64,000 nucleotides of DNA from GWE2-40-63 sp050179685 (GCA_050179685.1 JBFXEW010000027.1:5113-69112); one strand, 5' to 3'; shown: positions 9,592-18,328, numbered from the stretch's first letter. Notes: generated by a model not told the origin, from the sequence alone. Translations and numbers: made by a program.

Positions 9592-10422
9592 ATGAAAAAA
9601 CTACTCGCATTATTTGCTGTGATAGGGATGCTTGTAATGGCGTCAAACATTACTTACGCACAGGATGAACCAGCAATTGATTCTACCGCTATGGTAGCTG
9701 ATAGTACTGAAGTGGCTGCCGATTCAACAGCTGTTGTGGCAACTGAAGAAGCTGCAACCGTAGCTGAAGATGAGAAACTTGAAGGTGAAACCCTTCACCA
9801 GGTACTAAAAGCTAAGTTCATTGAAGGTGGTCCTGGCTTTATGGGTATTGTAGTATTGGCACTTATTTTTGGTTTGGCTATTTCTATCGAAAGAATCCTT
9901 TTCCTTAACTTCAGTACTACCAATACAAAAAAATTATTGACTGATGTTGAAGAAGCCTTAAACCAAGGTGGTGTTGAAGCAGCAAAAGAAGTTTGCCGTA
10001 ACACTCGCGGACCGGTTGCCAGCATTTTCTACCAGGGATTGGATCGCGCTGACGAAGGTCTTGAAATGGTTGAAAAATCAGTTGTAGCCTATGGTGGTGT
10101 TCAAACCGGTTTATTAGAGAAAAACCTTTCGTGGATTTCTTTATTTATCGCTCTGGCTCCTATGTTAGGATTTATGGGTACTGTAATTGGTATGATTGCC
10201 GCTTTTGATGCAATTAAAGCAGCCGGTGATATTTCTCCTGCTCTTGTTGCCGGTGGTATTTCTCAGGCACTTATCACTACAGTAACTGGTCTTATTGTGG
10301 CTATGATTCTTCAGGTGCTTTATAACTATTGTGTTGCAAAAATCGATTCTATTGTAAATGAAATGGAAGATGCTTCAATCTCGTTAATTGACATCTTATA
10401 CAAATTCAACATACAAAAATAA
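9592..10422 (+). CDS. exbB: MotA/TolQ/ExbB proton channel protein
   Basis: Inner-membrane subunit of a proton-driven energiser, forming the channel with ExbD partners that powers TonB-type outer-membrane transport. With the ATG at 9592 it has 276 residues: a signal-like N-terminus, an acidic Ala/Asp/Ser-rich linker (residues 22-65) and three transmembrane helices. The conserved TolQ/ExbB block is near residue 190 (LAPMLGFMGTVIGMIAAF). The frame stays open back through the tRNA gene to 9385, but that extension is spurious. The next three genes form its operon. Confidence 0.93.
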   Translation: MKKLLALFAVIGMLVMASNITYAQDEPAIDSTAMVADSTEVAADSTAVVATEEAATVAEDEKLEGETLHQVLKAKFIEGGPGFMGIVVLALIFGLAISIERILFLNFSTTNTKKLLTDVEEALNQGGVEAAKEVCRNTRGPVASIFYQGLDRADEGLEMVEKSVVAYGGVQTGLLEKNLSWISLFIALAPMLGFMGTVIGMIAAFDAIKAAGDISPALVAGGISQALITTVTGLIVAMILQVLYNYCVAKIDSIVNEMEDASISLIDILYKFNIQK

Positions 10423-10427
10423 AAACC

Positions 10428-10847
10428 ATGGAGAAAAGTTTAGCAATTAAAATCATTTCCATAATGCTCTATATCATGTTTGGAGTGAGCGTACTCATTG
10501 GAGTATTGTTCTTTATAAACATGAATGAGAATTTATTATTGGCTTGGGCCGCTGTATTGGTTGGATTATCGATGGGTGCTGCAGTTGTATTTGCACTGGT
10601 TAATATGTTTAAAACAAAGAAAAACGTTATTAACAGTTTAATTGCACTGGGAGCTTTTGTGGTATTATATGCCATTTCATATGTTTTGGCCGACGACACC
10701 ATCCAAACCAATGCTGCTGGTGAGCTTTTTGACATTACTGCCGGCACTTCAAAAATGTCTGGTATGTTGTTGTATTCATTGTACATCTTACTTGGAGCTT
10801 CGTTCTTAAGTTTGATTTATTCTGAAATAAGAGGAGCTTTTAAATAG
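10428..10847 (+). CDS. Small four-helix membrane protein of the ExbB/ExbD operon
   Basis: A 139-residue, very hydrophobic protein with about four transmembrane helices (near residues 8-29, 37-60, 68-86 and 112-132). I recognise no family with known function. It lies 5 bp after exbB and 47 bp before the first exbD. Bacteroidota operons often carry an extra hydrophobic protein at this place, so an accessory role in the proton-channel complex is a fair inference. Confidence 0.75.
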   Translation: MEKSLAIKIISIMLYIMFGVSVLIGVLFFINMNENLLLAWAAVLVGLSMGAAVVFALVNMFKTKKNVINSLIALGAFVVLYAISYVLADDTIQTNAAGELFDITAGTSKMSGMLLYSLYILLGASFLSLIYSEIRGAFK

Positions 10848-10894
10848 TGTTTTGTTGCCTTAACAGGCAATACTAATTTGAAAAAAAAGTAATT

Positions 10895-11473
10895 ATGCCA
10901 AAAAAACTTCCAGAATATAATGCAGCATCTTTGGCCGACATTGCTTTTATGTTGTTGATATTCTTCCTGGTTACTACTACCATGGATACTGACACAGGTA
11001 TTTCGAGGATGTTACCGCCTCCAATGCCCAAAGATCAGATTGATGATGATGTTAAAATTAAGGAACGCAACGTGTTTGTGGTACTGATTAACAAAAACGA
11101 TCAGTTGTTGGTTGAGGGTCAACCAATGAATATTGATGATTTAAAAGAAGAAGCAAAAGAGTTTATTGAAAATCCGGCCGACTTAGAAACCCTGCCCGAA
11201 AAAGAACCAAAAGAAATACCTTATTTTGGTATGGTTCCTATTTCAAAACAGGTTATTTCGTTGCAGAACGACCGGGGAACTTCTTATGGAGTTTATCTTA
11301 AAGCTCAGAATGAATTGGCAAAAGCGTATAATGAATTGCGCGACGAATTGGGAATGCGCAAGTTTGGTAAAAAATACGACGATTTGGATTCCGATCAACA
11401 AGATGCCGTTCGTTCTATTTATCCCCAGCGGATTTCTGAAGCAGAACCTAAAAACTATGGAGGAAGCAACTAA
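10895..11473 (+). CDS. exbD: ExbD/TolR family protein, first copy
   Basis: A 192-residue biopolymer-transport protein with one N-terminal transmembrane helix and a periplasmic domain. The helix carries the conserved proton-relaying Asp in ASLADIAFMLLIFFLV (near residue 14). It is longer than typical ExbD (about 140 residues) because of an insert at about residues 75-170 with charged, helical character. Its stop overlaps the next start (TAATG at 11471-11475), so the two ExbD proteins are translationally coupled and may form a heteromer. Confidence 0.9.
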   Translation: MPKKLPEYNAASLADIAFMLLIFFLVTTTMDTDTGISRMLPPPMPKDQIDDDVKIKERNVFVVLINKNDQLLVEGQPMNIDDLKEEAKEFIENPADLETLPEKEPKEIPYFGMVPISKQVISLQNDRGTSYGVYLKAQNELAKAYNELRDELGMRKFGKKYDDLDSDQQDAVRSIYPQRISEAEPKNYGGSN

Positions 11474-11940
11474 TGGGAAAATTTAGAAAAGATAGTGGTA
11501 AAGAAGTACCTGCAATTAATACTTCAGCGCTTCCCGACATTGTATTTATGTTGCTTTTCTTCTTTATGGTTAGTACAACCATGAAGGAGGTTACGCTGAA
11601 AGTAACGATTAAAATTCCAGAGGCAACCGAAATTAAAAAGTTGGAGAAAAAGTCGCTGGTGAGTTATATTTATGTGGGTGAGCCACAAAAATCGTTTGCC
11701 AAATTGCTGGGAACCGAACCACGGATTCAGTTGAACGATCAATTTGCCAATGTAAATGATATAGGTGACTATATTGAGACAGAAAGGCAAAAACGCGACG
11801 AAAAAGAGGTTCCTTTGATGACCACATCGCTTAAAGTTGACGAAAATACCAAAATGGGTATTGTAACCGACATTAAGCAGGAATTAAGAAAAGTAAGCGC
11901 GCTTAAAATAAACTATTCAACGCGTAAAGCTGCCGAATAA
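11473..11940 (+). CDS. exbD: ExbD/TolR family protein, second copy
   Basis: A 155-residue ExbD/TolR homolog. It has the same architecture as its neighbour: a single helix with the essential Asp (SALPDIVFMLLFFFMVST) and a periplasmic domain. It overlaps the upstream exbD by one base and is the last gene of the operon before the terminator at 11965-11996. No tonB is adjacent, so the partner TonB must be encoded elsewhere. Confidence 0.9.
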   Translation: MGKFRKDSGKEVPAINTSALPDIVFMLLFFFMVSTTMKEVTLKVTIKIPEATEIKKLEKKSLVSYIYVGEPQKSFAKLLGTEPRIQLNDQFANVNDIGDYIETERQKRDEKEVPLMTTSLKVDENTKMGIVTDIKQELRKVSALKINYSTRKAAE

Positions 11941-11964
11941 TAATTCGATTAGTTTAAGATAACA

Positions 11965-11996
11965 GGCCGCTTCAGTATGCTGATGCGGCCTTTTTT
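11965..11996 (+). terminator. Terminator of the exbB-exbD operon
   Basis: GGCCGC (11965-11970) pairs with GCGGCC (11985-11990). An inner TCAG/CTGA stem closes a TATG loop and T6 follows. A clear Rho-independent terminator. Confidence 0.9.
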
Positions 11997-12012
11997 ATTT
12001 AAAAGTTAAAAG

Positions 12013-12483
12013 ATGATGAAGGCCCGAAATCTGGTTTCCAGGCTATTTTTACCGCTGATTGCATTCTTGCTGTTAAGTGCCTGTAGTCTTATTAAACCGG
12101 TTGAGATTCTCGAGATTAGCAATTTTAAAGTAACCGATGATAAAAGTCGGGGGATAAGTATAAATGCCTCGTTGAAGTTGTTTAACCCCAACCGGGTAAA
12201 CCTTACTTTAAACCATTCCGACATTGATGTATATGCCGAAGGTATTTACCTGGGGAAAGTATTGATTCCTGAAAAAACAATCATCCCGGGAAAACAATCG
12301 TTCGATGTGCATTTTTCGTTGGCCATTAGTTTGCCAAACCTTTTAACCGCAGGCAGACAGGTTATTAACAAATTTAAAACCGGCGCGTTTGAATTATCGT
12401 TTAAAGGGAAGTTAAACGTTTCGTACCGCAGTTTTACCAAAGAGCTTTTGGTTGATTCGAGCCAGCAGGTAAAATTGAAATAG
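12013..12483 (+). CDS. LEA type 2 (WHy-like) lipoprotein
   Basis: A 156-residue lipoprotein with signal peptide and lipobox LLSAC (Cys at about residue 24). It is followed by one beta-rich domain of the LEA14/WHy type, seen in the alternation from LEISNFKVTDD through LKLFNPNRVNLTLNHSDIDVYAEGIYLGKV. Such domains in bacteria are often tied to stress or desiccation tolerance, but no specific role is known. It is probably periplasmic or outer-membrane anchored. The ATG at 12013 is used; a second ATG follows directly. Confidence 0.75.
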   Translation: MMKARNLVSRLFLPLIAFLLLSACSLIKPVEILEISNFKVTDDKSRGISINASLKLFNPNRVNLTLNHSDIDVYAEGIYLGKVLIPEKTIIPGKQSFDVHFSLAISLPNLLTAGRQVINKFKTGAFELSFKGKLNVSYRSFTKELLVDSSQQVKLK

Positions 12484-12568
12484 GTAGCCGGGCAATTATT
12501 TTACAAAATGTTGGTTATGAGGCTTGGCCCATTAAAACTTGTTTGCTTATCTTTATAAAAAATTATCC

Positions 12569-13402
12569 ATGAAGCACATTTTGGTACCCATCGATTTTTC
12601 AAGTGATTCAATAAATGCTTTGGAGCATTCCATAATGATTGCCAATAAATTGTCGATGGACCTGATGTTAATTCATGTGAAGCGAAAAAATGCCGACTAC
12701 GATCCTTCCTTTAATCTGAACGATTTTGACGAGGTGGTGCGTTCCGGAGTTATCGATAACTTTGAACAAATAGTTCATCAATACCAAAAGCAATTAAAAG
12801 GGAACTTCGATTATCGCATCCGCGAAGGAAGAATTTATACTGAAATTTGCCATCAGGCAAAATATGGCGATGCCGATATGATAATTATGGGAACCCACGG
12901 CGTTTCAGGATTCGAAGAAAAATGGGTGGGCAGTAATGCGTTTCGCGTGGTGAGCAATGCCGTTTGTCCGGTACTTACTACCCGATACAGTTTTCCCAAA
13001 CGAGCCATAAAAAAAATTGTAATGCCCATCGACATTAGCAAGGATACACGGCTAAAAGTTCCCAAAACAGTAGAACTGGCCTTAATTTTTGGAGCCGAAT
13101 TGCATGTGGTCGACGTTAGAGATAACAACAAATCTTCCACTAAAAAAATTCTTGATGAATACATGTTGCAGATTGGCACTTATTTAAAAAGGCACAAGGT
13201 AAAGTGGATGCGCGAATCGCTTAAGGGAAAGAATTTAACCAGTTCAATTATTGAATATGCCTTATTGGTAGATGCCGATTTGATATCGATAATGAACGAA
13301 CAAAACGAAAAAGCGAGAAATATCTGGTTGGGACCGTATGCGCAGCAAATGGTGAACCATTCTCCGGTTCCTGTTTTATCTTTTCAGTCGGGGAACGATT
13401 AA
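12569..13402 (+). CDS. Universal stress protein, two UspA domains
   Basis: A 277-residue cytosolic protein made of two tandem UspA domains (residues 1-145 and 150-277). The first opens MKHILVPIDFSSDSINAL and contains the ATP-loop-like IIMGTHGVSGFEEKWVGSNA; the second opens KKIVMPIDIS and has a degenerate loop. Such duplicated Usp proteins are common in Bacteroidota. The frame extends 10 codons upstream, but the ATG at 12569 matches the family start. A TATCTTTA at 12548-12555 could be its promoter -7 box, giving a very short leader. Confidence 0.88.
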   Translation: MKHILVPIDFSSDSINALEHSIMIANKLSMDLMLIHVKRKNADYDPSFNLNDFDEVVRSGVIDNFEQIVHQYQKQLKGNFDYRIREGRIYTEICHQAKYGDADMIIMGTHGVSGFEEKWVGSNAFRVVSNAVCPVLTTRYSFPKRAIKKIVMPIDISKDTRLKVPKTVELALIFGAELHVVDVRDNNKSSTKKILDEYMLQIGTYLKRHKVKWMRESLKGKNLTSSIIEYALLVDADLISIMNEQNEKARNIWLGPYAQQMVNHSPVPVLSFQSGND

Positions 13403-13428
13403 ATAATAGGGTGTTTTGCAAAAATTAG

Positions 13429-13436
13429 TATCTTTG
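13429..13436 (+). promoter_or_regulatory. Bacteroidota -7 promoter element (SPOR gene)
   Basis: TATCTTTG, followed by C, matches TAnnTTTG and lies 22 bp before the ATG at 13459. No TTTG is found at the expected upstream distance. Confidence 0.5.
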
Positions 13437-13458
13437 CAGCGCAAAAACAAAAGAAAAT

Positions 13459-13947
13459 ATGTGGTATAAACTGGTATTGGCAGGTAGTTTTCTTTTTATG
13501 ACCGGCTCTATGGCAATTGCTCAGGAAGCAAATAAGCCGGAAGAACTTCCCAATGATATTTTCTCTGTTTTACAAGATAATTCCTTTGGCGGAAGCGTTC
13601 AATTGTTTCAGGATCCGGAGTTACATGTGCTGGTCGATAAAAACATCAGAATAAATAAAAAACAGGGAATTGAAGGTTACCGGATACAACTTTTCTCCAG
13701 TTCAGGACAAGATGCCCGCGATAAAGCAAACCAGATGCAACAGCGGTTTATAGAACTTTACCCCGATTTTGATTACAATCAGGTGTATACCGAATATGCT
13801 GCTCCCTATTTTAAACTGCGGGTAGGCGATTTTCGGAATAAGAACGAAGCCTACGAATTGTATCATTCGGTTCGCAAAAAATTTCCCAGTTCTTATATTG
13901 TAAAGACAAGAATAAACTACCCAAAGCTTGAAGCCGAAAGTTTATAA
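13459..13947 (+). CDS. Secreted SPOR domain protein
   Basis: A 162-residue protein with a Sec signal peptide ending near residue 21 (GSMAIAQ-EA). A C-terminal SPOR domain covers about residues 72-152 (EGYRIQLFSSSGQDARDKANQ, then YFKLRVGDFRNKNEAYELY). SPOR domains bind denuded glycan strands at division septa. The domain alone does not tell whether this protein acts in division or general wall maintenance. It is monocistronic with its own -7 element at 13429. Confidence 0.88.
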   Translation: MWYKLVLAGSFLFMTGSMAIAQEANKPEELPNDIFSVLQDNSFGGSVQLFQDPELHVLVDKNIRINKKQGIEGYRIQLFSSSGQDARDKANQMQQRFIELYPDFDYNQVYTEYAAPYFKLRVGDFRNKNEAYELYHSVRKKFPSSYIVKTRINYPKLEAESL

Positions 13948-14081
13948 TTCAAACAGTACCTATTGGCAAAGGGCAATTCACCAGACAAAAAATTGCTTAC
14001 AAGTATTCCCTATCTTTTTTAATAACCCCTGGTTCCGAAAATTTACAGAACCAAAATCTTACTTTTTAATTTCGATATACC

Positions 14082-15983
14082 ATGAGCGATCCTATTAAGC
14101 ATGAGTGTGGCTTTGTGCTGATTCGACTGTTGAAGCCTTTATCGTATTACCAGGAAAAATATGGAACCTGGCGTTTTGGCTTAAATAAGTTGTACCTGAT
14201 GATGGAAAAACAACGGAACCGTGGACAGGATGGTGCCGGAGTAGTTTCCTTAAAACTCGACAATAAACCGGGAACAAAGTATTTGAGCCGTTCGCGTTCT
14301 AACGCGGCAACTCCTATTGTGAGTGTTTTTTCTGACATTAATAACCGAATGGAAAAGGCTTTGCTGGAAGGAAATGCCGATCCTTCTGATGCTGAATATG
14401 CCAAAACAAACCTGCCTTTTGCCGGAGAAATACTTTTGGGACACTTGCGCTATGGAACTTTTGGCCGGAATAATATCGAAAATGTACATCCGGTAATGCG
14501 CGAAAACAATTGGAAATCGCGAAACCTGGTAATTGCAGGCAACTTTAATTTAACCAATGTTGACGAGCTTTTTGAGCATCTGACCAGCCTGGGGCAACAT
14601 CCAAAAGATTATTCCGACACGGTAACAATTCTGGAAAAATTAGGCCATTTTCTCGATGAGGAAAACCAGCGTTTGTTCCGGAAATATAAAAACGAAGGCT
14701 ACTCAAATAAGGAAATATCGAAGCAAATTGCTCAAAAAATAGCGGTACATAAAATATTGGAAGAAGCCAGCAAAAACTGGGATGGCGGATATGTGCTTGC
14801 CGGTTTAATTGGTCATGGTGATGCCTTTGTAATGCGCGACCCAAACGGAATTCGTCCGGCATTTTTTCATAAAGACGACGATTTTGTGATTGCCGCTTCG
14901 GAACGCTCAGCCATTCAAACAGTATTCAATATTCCAATCGATCAGGTTCAGGAGATTAAGCCCGGAACGGCGCTAATTGTGAAGAAAGACGGAAGTGTTG
15001 CAGAAGAAGTGGTGCGTATTCCCGGGGAATTAAAAGCCTGTTCTTTTGAGCGCATTTATTTTTCACGAGGCAGCGATCAGGATATTTATACCGAGCGCAA
15101 AAAATTGGGAGAACTCATGGTTCCTGACATTCTAAAAGCAGTGGATTATGATATAGAGAATACCGTATTCTCATTTATTCCAAACACTGCCGAATCGGCT
15201 TTTTACGGAATGATGGAAGGGCTTGAGAACTGGCTGACTCAGGAAAAAGAACGCATGATTTTGGCCAAAGGAAAAGATTTAACACCGAAAGATCTGCAAA
15301 AAATTTTGGCCTTGCGACCACGTGCCGAAAAAGTTGCCATAAAAGATGTGAAATTGCGCACTTTTATTTCAGCCGATCACGGCCGCGACGATTTGGTAGG
15401 GCACGTGTACGACATTACTTATGGTTCGGTGCGAAAAGGCATCGATAATCTGGTAATTATCGACGATTCCATAGTTCGCGGAACAACCTTGCGGCAAAGT
15501 ATTTTAAAAATACTGGATCGTCTGGAGCCTAAAAAAATTGTGGTGGTTTCTTCTTCACCTCAGATTCGTTACCCCGATTGTTACGGTATTGATATGACCA
15601 AACTTGGCGATTTTATTGCTTTTCAGGCGGGCATTGCCTTGCTCAAAGAACATAAAATGGAGCACATAATCGACAAAGTGTACCAAAAATCGAAAGAACA
15701 ACAGTTTTTGCCCAAAGAAGAAGTAATAAATTATGTTACCCATATTTTTAAACCCTTTACCCACGAGCAGGTTTCGGATAAAATTTCTCAATTGTTAAAA
15801 ACCGACAGTATAAAAGCCGAGGTGCAGATTGTTTATCAAACGGTTGAAAATTTGCATCAGGCTTGTCCGACGCATCTGGGCGATTGGTATTTTACCGGCG
15901 ATTATCCTACTCCTGGCGGGAATAAGGTGGTAACCACATCGTTTATCAATTATATTGAAGGGAAAAATGAACGGGCCTATTAA
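14082..15983 (+). CDS. purF: Amidophosphoribosyltransferase, large Bacteroidota form
   Basis: First committed enzyme of purine synthesis: PRPP plus glutamine to phosphoribosylamine. The 633 residues place it in the large Bacteroidota class; classical PurF is about 470-505. The N-terminal nucleophile is Cys9 (MSDPIKHECG), implying removal of an eight-residue leader. The glutaminase domain shows NRGQDGAG and GHLRYGTFGRNN. The phosphoribosyltransferase PRPP loop is VIIDDSIVRGTTLRQS at about residue 462. The stop codon TAA (15981-15983) lies inside the end of a repeat element, so the last residues may have been changed by insertion. Confidence 0.93.
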   Translation: MSDPIKHECGFVLIRLLKPLSYYQEKYGTWRFGLNKLYLMMEKQRNRGQDGAGVVSLKLDNKPGTKYLSRSRSNAATPIVSVFSDINNRMEKALLEGNADPSDAEYAKTNLPFAGEILLGHLRYGTFGRNNIENVHPVMRENNWKSRNLVIAGNFNLTNVDELFEHLTSLGQHPKDYSDTVTILEKLGHFLDEENQRLFRKYKNEGYSNKEISKQIAQKIAVHKILEEASKNWDGGYVLAGLIGHGDAFVMRDPNGIRPAFFHKDDDFVIAASERSAIQTVFNIPIDQVQEIKPGTALIVKKDGSVAEEVVRIPGELKACSFERIYFSRGSDQDIYTERKKLGELMVPDILKAVDYDIENTVFSFIPNTAESAFYGMMEGLENWLTQEKERMILAKGKDLTPKDLQKILALRPRAEKVAIKDVKLRTFISADHGRDDLVGHVYDITYGSVRKGIDNLVIIDDSIVRGTTLRQSILKILDRLEPKKIVVVSSSPQIRYPDCYGIDMTKLGDFIAFQAGIALLKEHKMEHIIDKVYQKSKEQQFLPKEEVINYVTHIFKPFTHEQVSDKISQLLKTDSIKAEVQIVYQTVENLHQACPTHLGDWYFTGDYPTPGGNKVVTTSFINYIEGKNERAY

Positions 15984-16223
15984 CGTGAGTTCGATGTAAA
16001 AAAACAGAATGAAAATTATTTAAAAAGAAATTGAATTCACCCCTAAAGTCTCCGCCGGGGCGGAACACATTTCCAAATTATTTTATTTCCTAGGATGGGG
16101 TTGTCCCCCTTGTGTTACTCACTTCGTTCGTGAACTTTTCTCATGACCGAAGGGAATAAAGCGCTTCGCTAAGTTGAAGGGGGTTAGGGGGATGAATATT
16201 CTTATGTCGAACTTACGTTATTA
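15978..16223. repeat. MITE-like element, copy A (about 246 bp)
   Basis: The left end TATTAACGTGAGTTCGA and the right end TCGAACTTACGTTA are inverted repeats with one mismatch in the 14-bp core. The first ~70 bp are identical to the reverse complement of copy B at 43520-43700, and similarity resumes at the right end in the GGGGGATGAATATTCTTA segment. The middle carries an extra ~65-bp stretch (about 16112-16180) absent from copy B that includes the 20-mer also found at 564-583. No coding capacity. With the terminator at 16247 it fills the purF to GNAT-gene gap. Confidence 0.8.
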
Positions 16224-16246
16224 AGCTTAGTCAGATGACATAAATT

Positions 16247-16278
16247 AAAAAAGGGACGGTATTTGCCGCCCCTTTTTT
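16247..16278 (-). terminator. Terminator, probably bidirectional
   Basis: AAAAAAGGGACGG (16247-16259) pairs with CCGCCCCTTTTTT (16266-16278) apart from one mismatch. With A and T tracts on both sides it can terminate the minus-strand gene ending at 16298 and plus-strand transcripts from purF. Confidence 0.8.
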
Positions 16279-16297
16279 GTTTAAATGCTTTTTATAT

Positions 16298-17242
16298 TCA
16301 GCTCATTCTTCCTTTTATAGGCACGTAAGTCTCGACATGACGTTCGCTTTTGGTTTTGTAGATATCCTCAATAGTAATTAATATTCCGGTTTCTTCCACA
16401 TCGCCAAAATAGGGATTAATACTTGTTCCAAAAACCTTCATGCTGGGCGATAGGTTCATGTAAGCATTAATTAAGGGCGGGATATTCTCGCCCAACTCAC
16501 GAACTCTTTTCGACAGAATTTTGTAATTGGCTTCGTACGAATCTTCATTAAAAATTCCAGACAACTGTTCTTCGTTAAATTTCAAATCCAGTGGGTCGAT
16601 TAAGCGTATCAGGTGTTCGTTATTTCCAAAATAACGTTGCATGAAATAAAGAATTAAGTTGCGTGCTTCCTGATTGTAATGTGTGTACATGGTTACTTTT
16701 CCGAAGAAATATTTTACTTCCGGATGATCAACAACCAACGAACCCAAACCATCCCAAAGGTTATCGAGGGCAAAAAGTCCGCGACGCCCGGCGTTGGTGG
16801 CCTGTTTGGCGGGAACCACAAACGAGCGACCCAACTCAATTAAATAGGGCAAATAATCTTTTTTAAATTCTTCGGAATAATGAAACAGTTTTGAAGTGGC
16901 TAACACAGGATTTCCTTCACTGTCGGTGGGAGCTTCGCTGCAAACAATGTAGCGGTAGCCGCCTAAAATTTCCTTTTCGCGCGGATCCCAAACAATCAGT
17001 TGTTTGTAAGGTTTTTCAGCCGTATCGTATTCATCAAGGTCAATTGCTTTACCGGTGCCTCCACCAGCTCCCCGAAAGGTTATTTCGCGTAGTCGCCCTA
17101 CCTCTTTCATTAGGTTGGGGGCATCGTGATGCGAAAAAATATAAATTTCATTTTCTCCGAAATTAGTGGTTCGGACCAGTTTGTCGCGGGTTAATTCCTG
17201 TTCCAGTAAACGGAGATCGACCGCGTCAATTATTTTTTCCAT
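16298..17242 (-). CDS. glsB: GNAT-type N-acyltransferase, GlsB-like (glycine lipid synthesis)
   Basis: A 314-residue cytosolic protein with the OlsB-like/hemolysin-related acetyltransferase fold. IVWDPREKEILGGYRYIVC near residue 85-103 is the typical strand leading into the acyl-CoA/ACP-binding core, and ELGRSFVVPAKQ near residue 142 is characteristic of the family. In Bacteroides, glsB-type enzymes N-acylate glycine and are encoded beside glsA. The upstream gene on the same strand (17327-18157) fits GlsA, so a glycine-lipid role is inferred from pairing and family, not proven. Confidence 0.7.
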   Translation of the reverse strand: MEKIIDAVDLRLLEQELTRDKLVRTTNFGENEIYIFSHHDAPNLMKEVGRLREITFRGAGGGTGKAIDLDEYDTAEKPYKQLIVWDPREKEILGGYRYIVCSEAPTDSEGNPVLATSKLFHYSEEFKKDYLPYLIELGRSFVVPAKQATNAGRRGLFALDNLWDGLGSLVVDHPEVKYFFGKVTMYTHYNQEARNLILYFMQRYFGNNEHLIRLIDPLDLKFNEEQLSGIFNEDSYEANYKILSKRVRELGENIPPLINAYMNLSPSMKVFGTSINPYFGDVEETGILITIEDIYKTKSERHVETYVPIKGRMS

Positions 17243-17326
17243 ATGCTGCTTAATTTTTGCGCAATATACAAATCATTTTTTTTGATGCTTCTTTCTAAAA
17301 ACAGAGATGTGGGCAAAAAGTTAAAT

Positions 17327-18157
17327 TTATTCCATTTCGTAAGTTTTTTGGCGTACATAATTAACCCATTCCTGTGGAGTTTTTGATGCATCGAAGGTTT
17401 GCCACGGAATAGGCTTGCCAAAACTGATTACAACCTTCTGATCGTATTGTTTGTACATTTCGTCGACCAGATAAAGCATTTCAATATTAGCTTTTATACC
17501 CAATTTTTTGCGCACATTCGAAAGATTGTAAAAAAAGTCAGAATTTTTTCCATTAATGTGTACCGGAACAATGTCGCGTTGGTGCTTTATGGCCATGGTA
17601 ATAATGCTTTTCTTCCATTCCAGGTCTTCAATTTTGCCATTTATCTTACGGCTGCAAAGTCCTGCCGGAAAATAACAAATGGGAAACTCCGATTGGTAGG
17701 CTTCGTCGATGGCTTTAAAAGCCTGGCGGCTGTGACCACCGTGTTTATTTACAGGTAAAAAAGCTTCCTGTAAATTGGGAATACTCATAAGTAAGTCGTT
17801 AACCGGAAAACGCAATTCGCCATAGTGGTCGTGTACCACTTTTATAAATACCCCACCATCGAGTCCGCCCAGCGGATGATTTGCAGCTAAAATAATACGT
17901 TTGTTTTCGGGCAGATTCTCCTTCCCTTTAATAATTATTTTAGCGCCAAACATCTTCAGGCCATTTTCAATAAAAGTGTAAGCATCGGCATGAGCATTGG
18001 CTTTCAGGTAGTCGTTAAATTCATCCTGATGTACAATACGTTTAAGTTTTTTGAGTAAAAACCGTGGAATAAACTTTAGTATTCGTGGGTTTTTACTTTG
18101 AATAAGTTCTTCAACGTTTATTTGAATGGCTTCTTTTTTATTATTGTCGCCTGACAT
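17327..18157 (-). CDS. glsA: Lysophospholipid acyltransferase family protein, GlsA-like
   Basis: A 276-residue membrane-associated O-acyltransferase of the PlsC/hemolysin-like group. The catalytic box reads NHPLGGLDG with His94 and Asp100. That is an HX5D spacing rather than the usual HX4D of PlsC, as in the putative-hemolysin acyltransferases. YFPAGLCSRK near residue 165 is the second conserved block. It precedes the GNAT gene by 84 bp on the same strand. In Bacteroides this pair makes N-acyl-3-acyloxyacyl glycine lipids; the same product is inferred here. Confidence 0.7.
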   Translation of the reverse strand: MSGDNNKKEAIQINVEELIQSKNPRILKFIPRFLLKKLKRIVHQDEFNDYLKANAHADAYTFIENGLKMFGAKIIIKGKENLPENKRIILAANHPLGGLDGGVFIKVVHDHYGELRFPVNDLLMSIPNLQEAFLPVNKHGGHSRQAFKAIDEAYQSEFPICYFPAGLCSRKINGKIEDLEWKKSIITMAIKHQRDIVPVHINGKNSDFFYNLSNVRKKLGIKANIEMLYLVDEMYKQYDQKVVISFGKPIPWQTFDASKTPQEWVNYVRQKTYEME

Positions 18158-18328
18158 TGCTTTTAAATTTTGTTTCGAAAATAAGAAAAAGATTGTAATG
18201 GTAATAATTGTAGTTTTATTCTATTTGTAACTCAATTAAAAAACAATCGACTAATTAATGCTAAATTCGTAAAGCGAGATAAATTTAAGGACATGAATTT
18301 TTAAAATGTTGTAATTAATTCAACGTGT

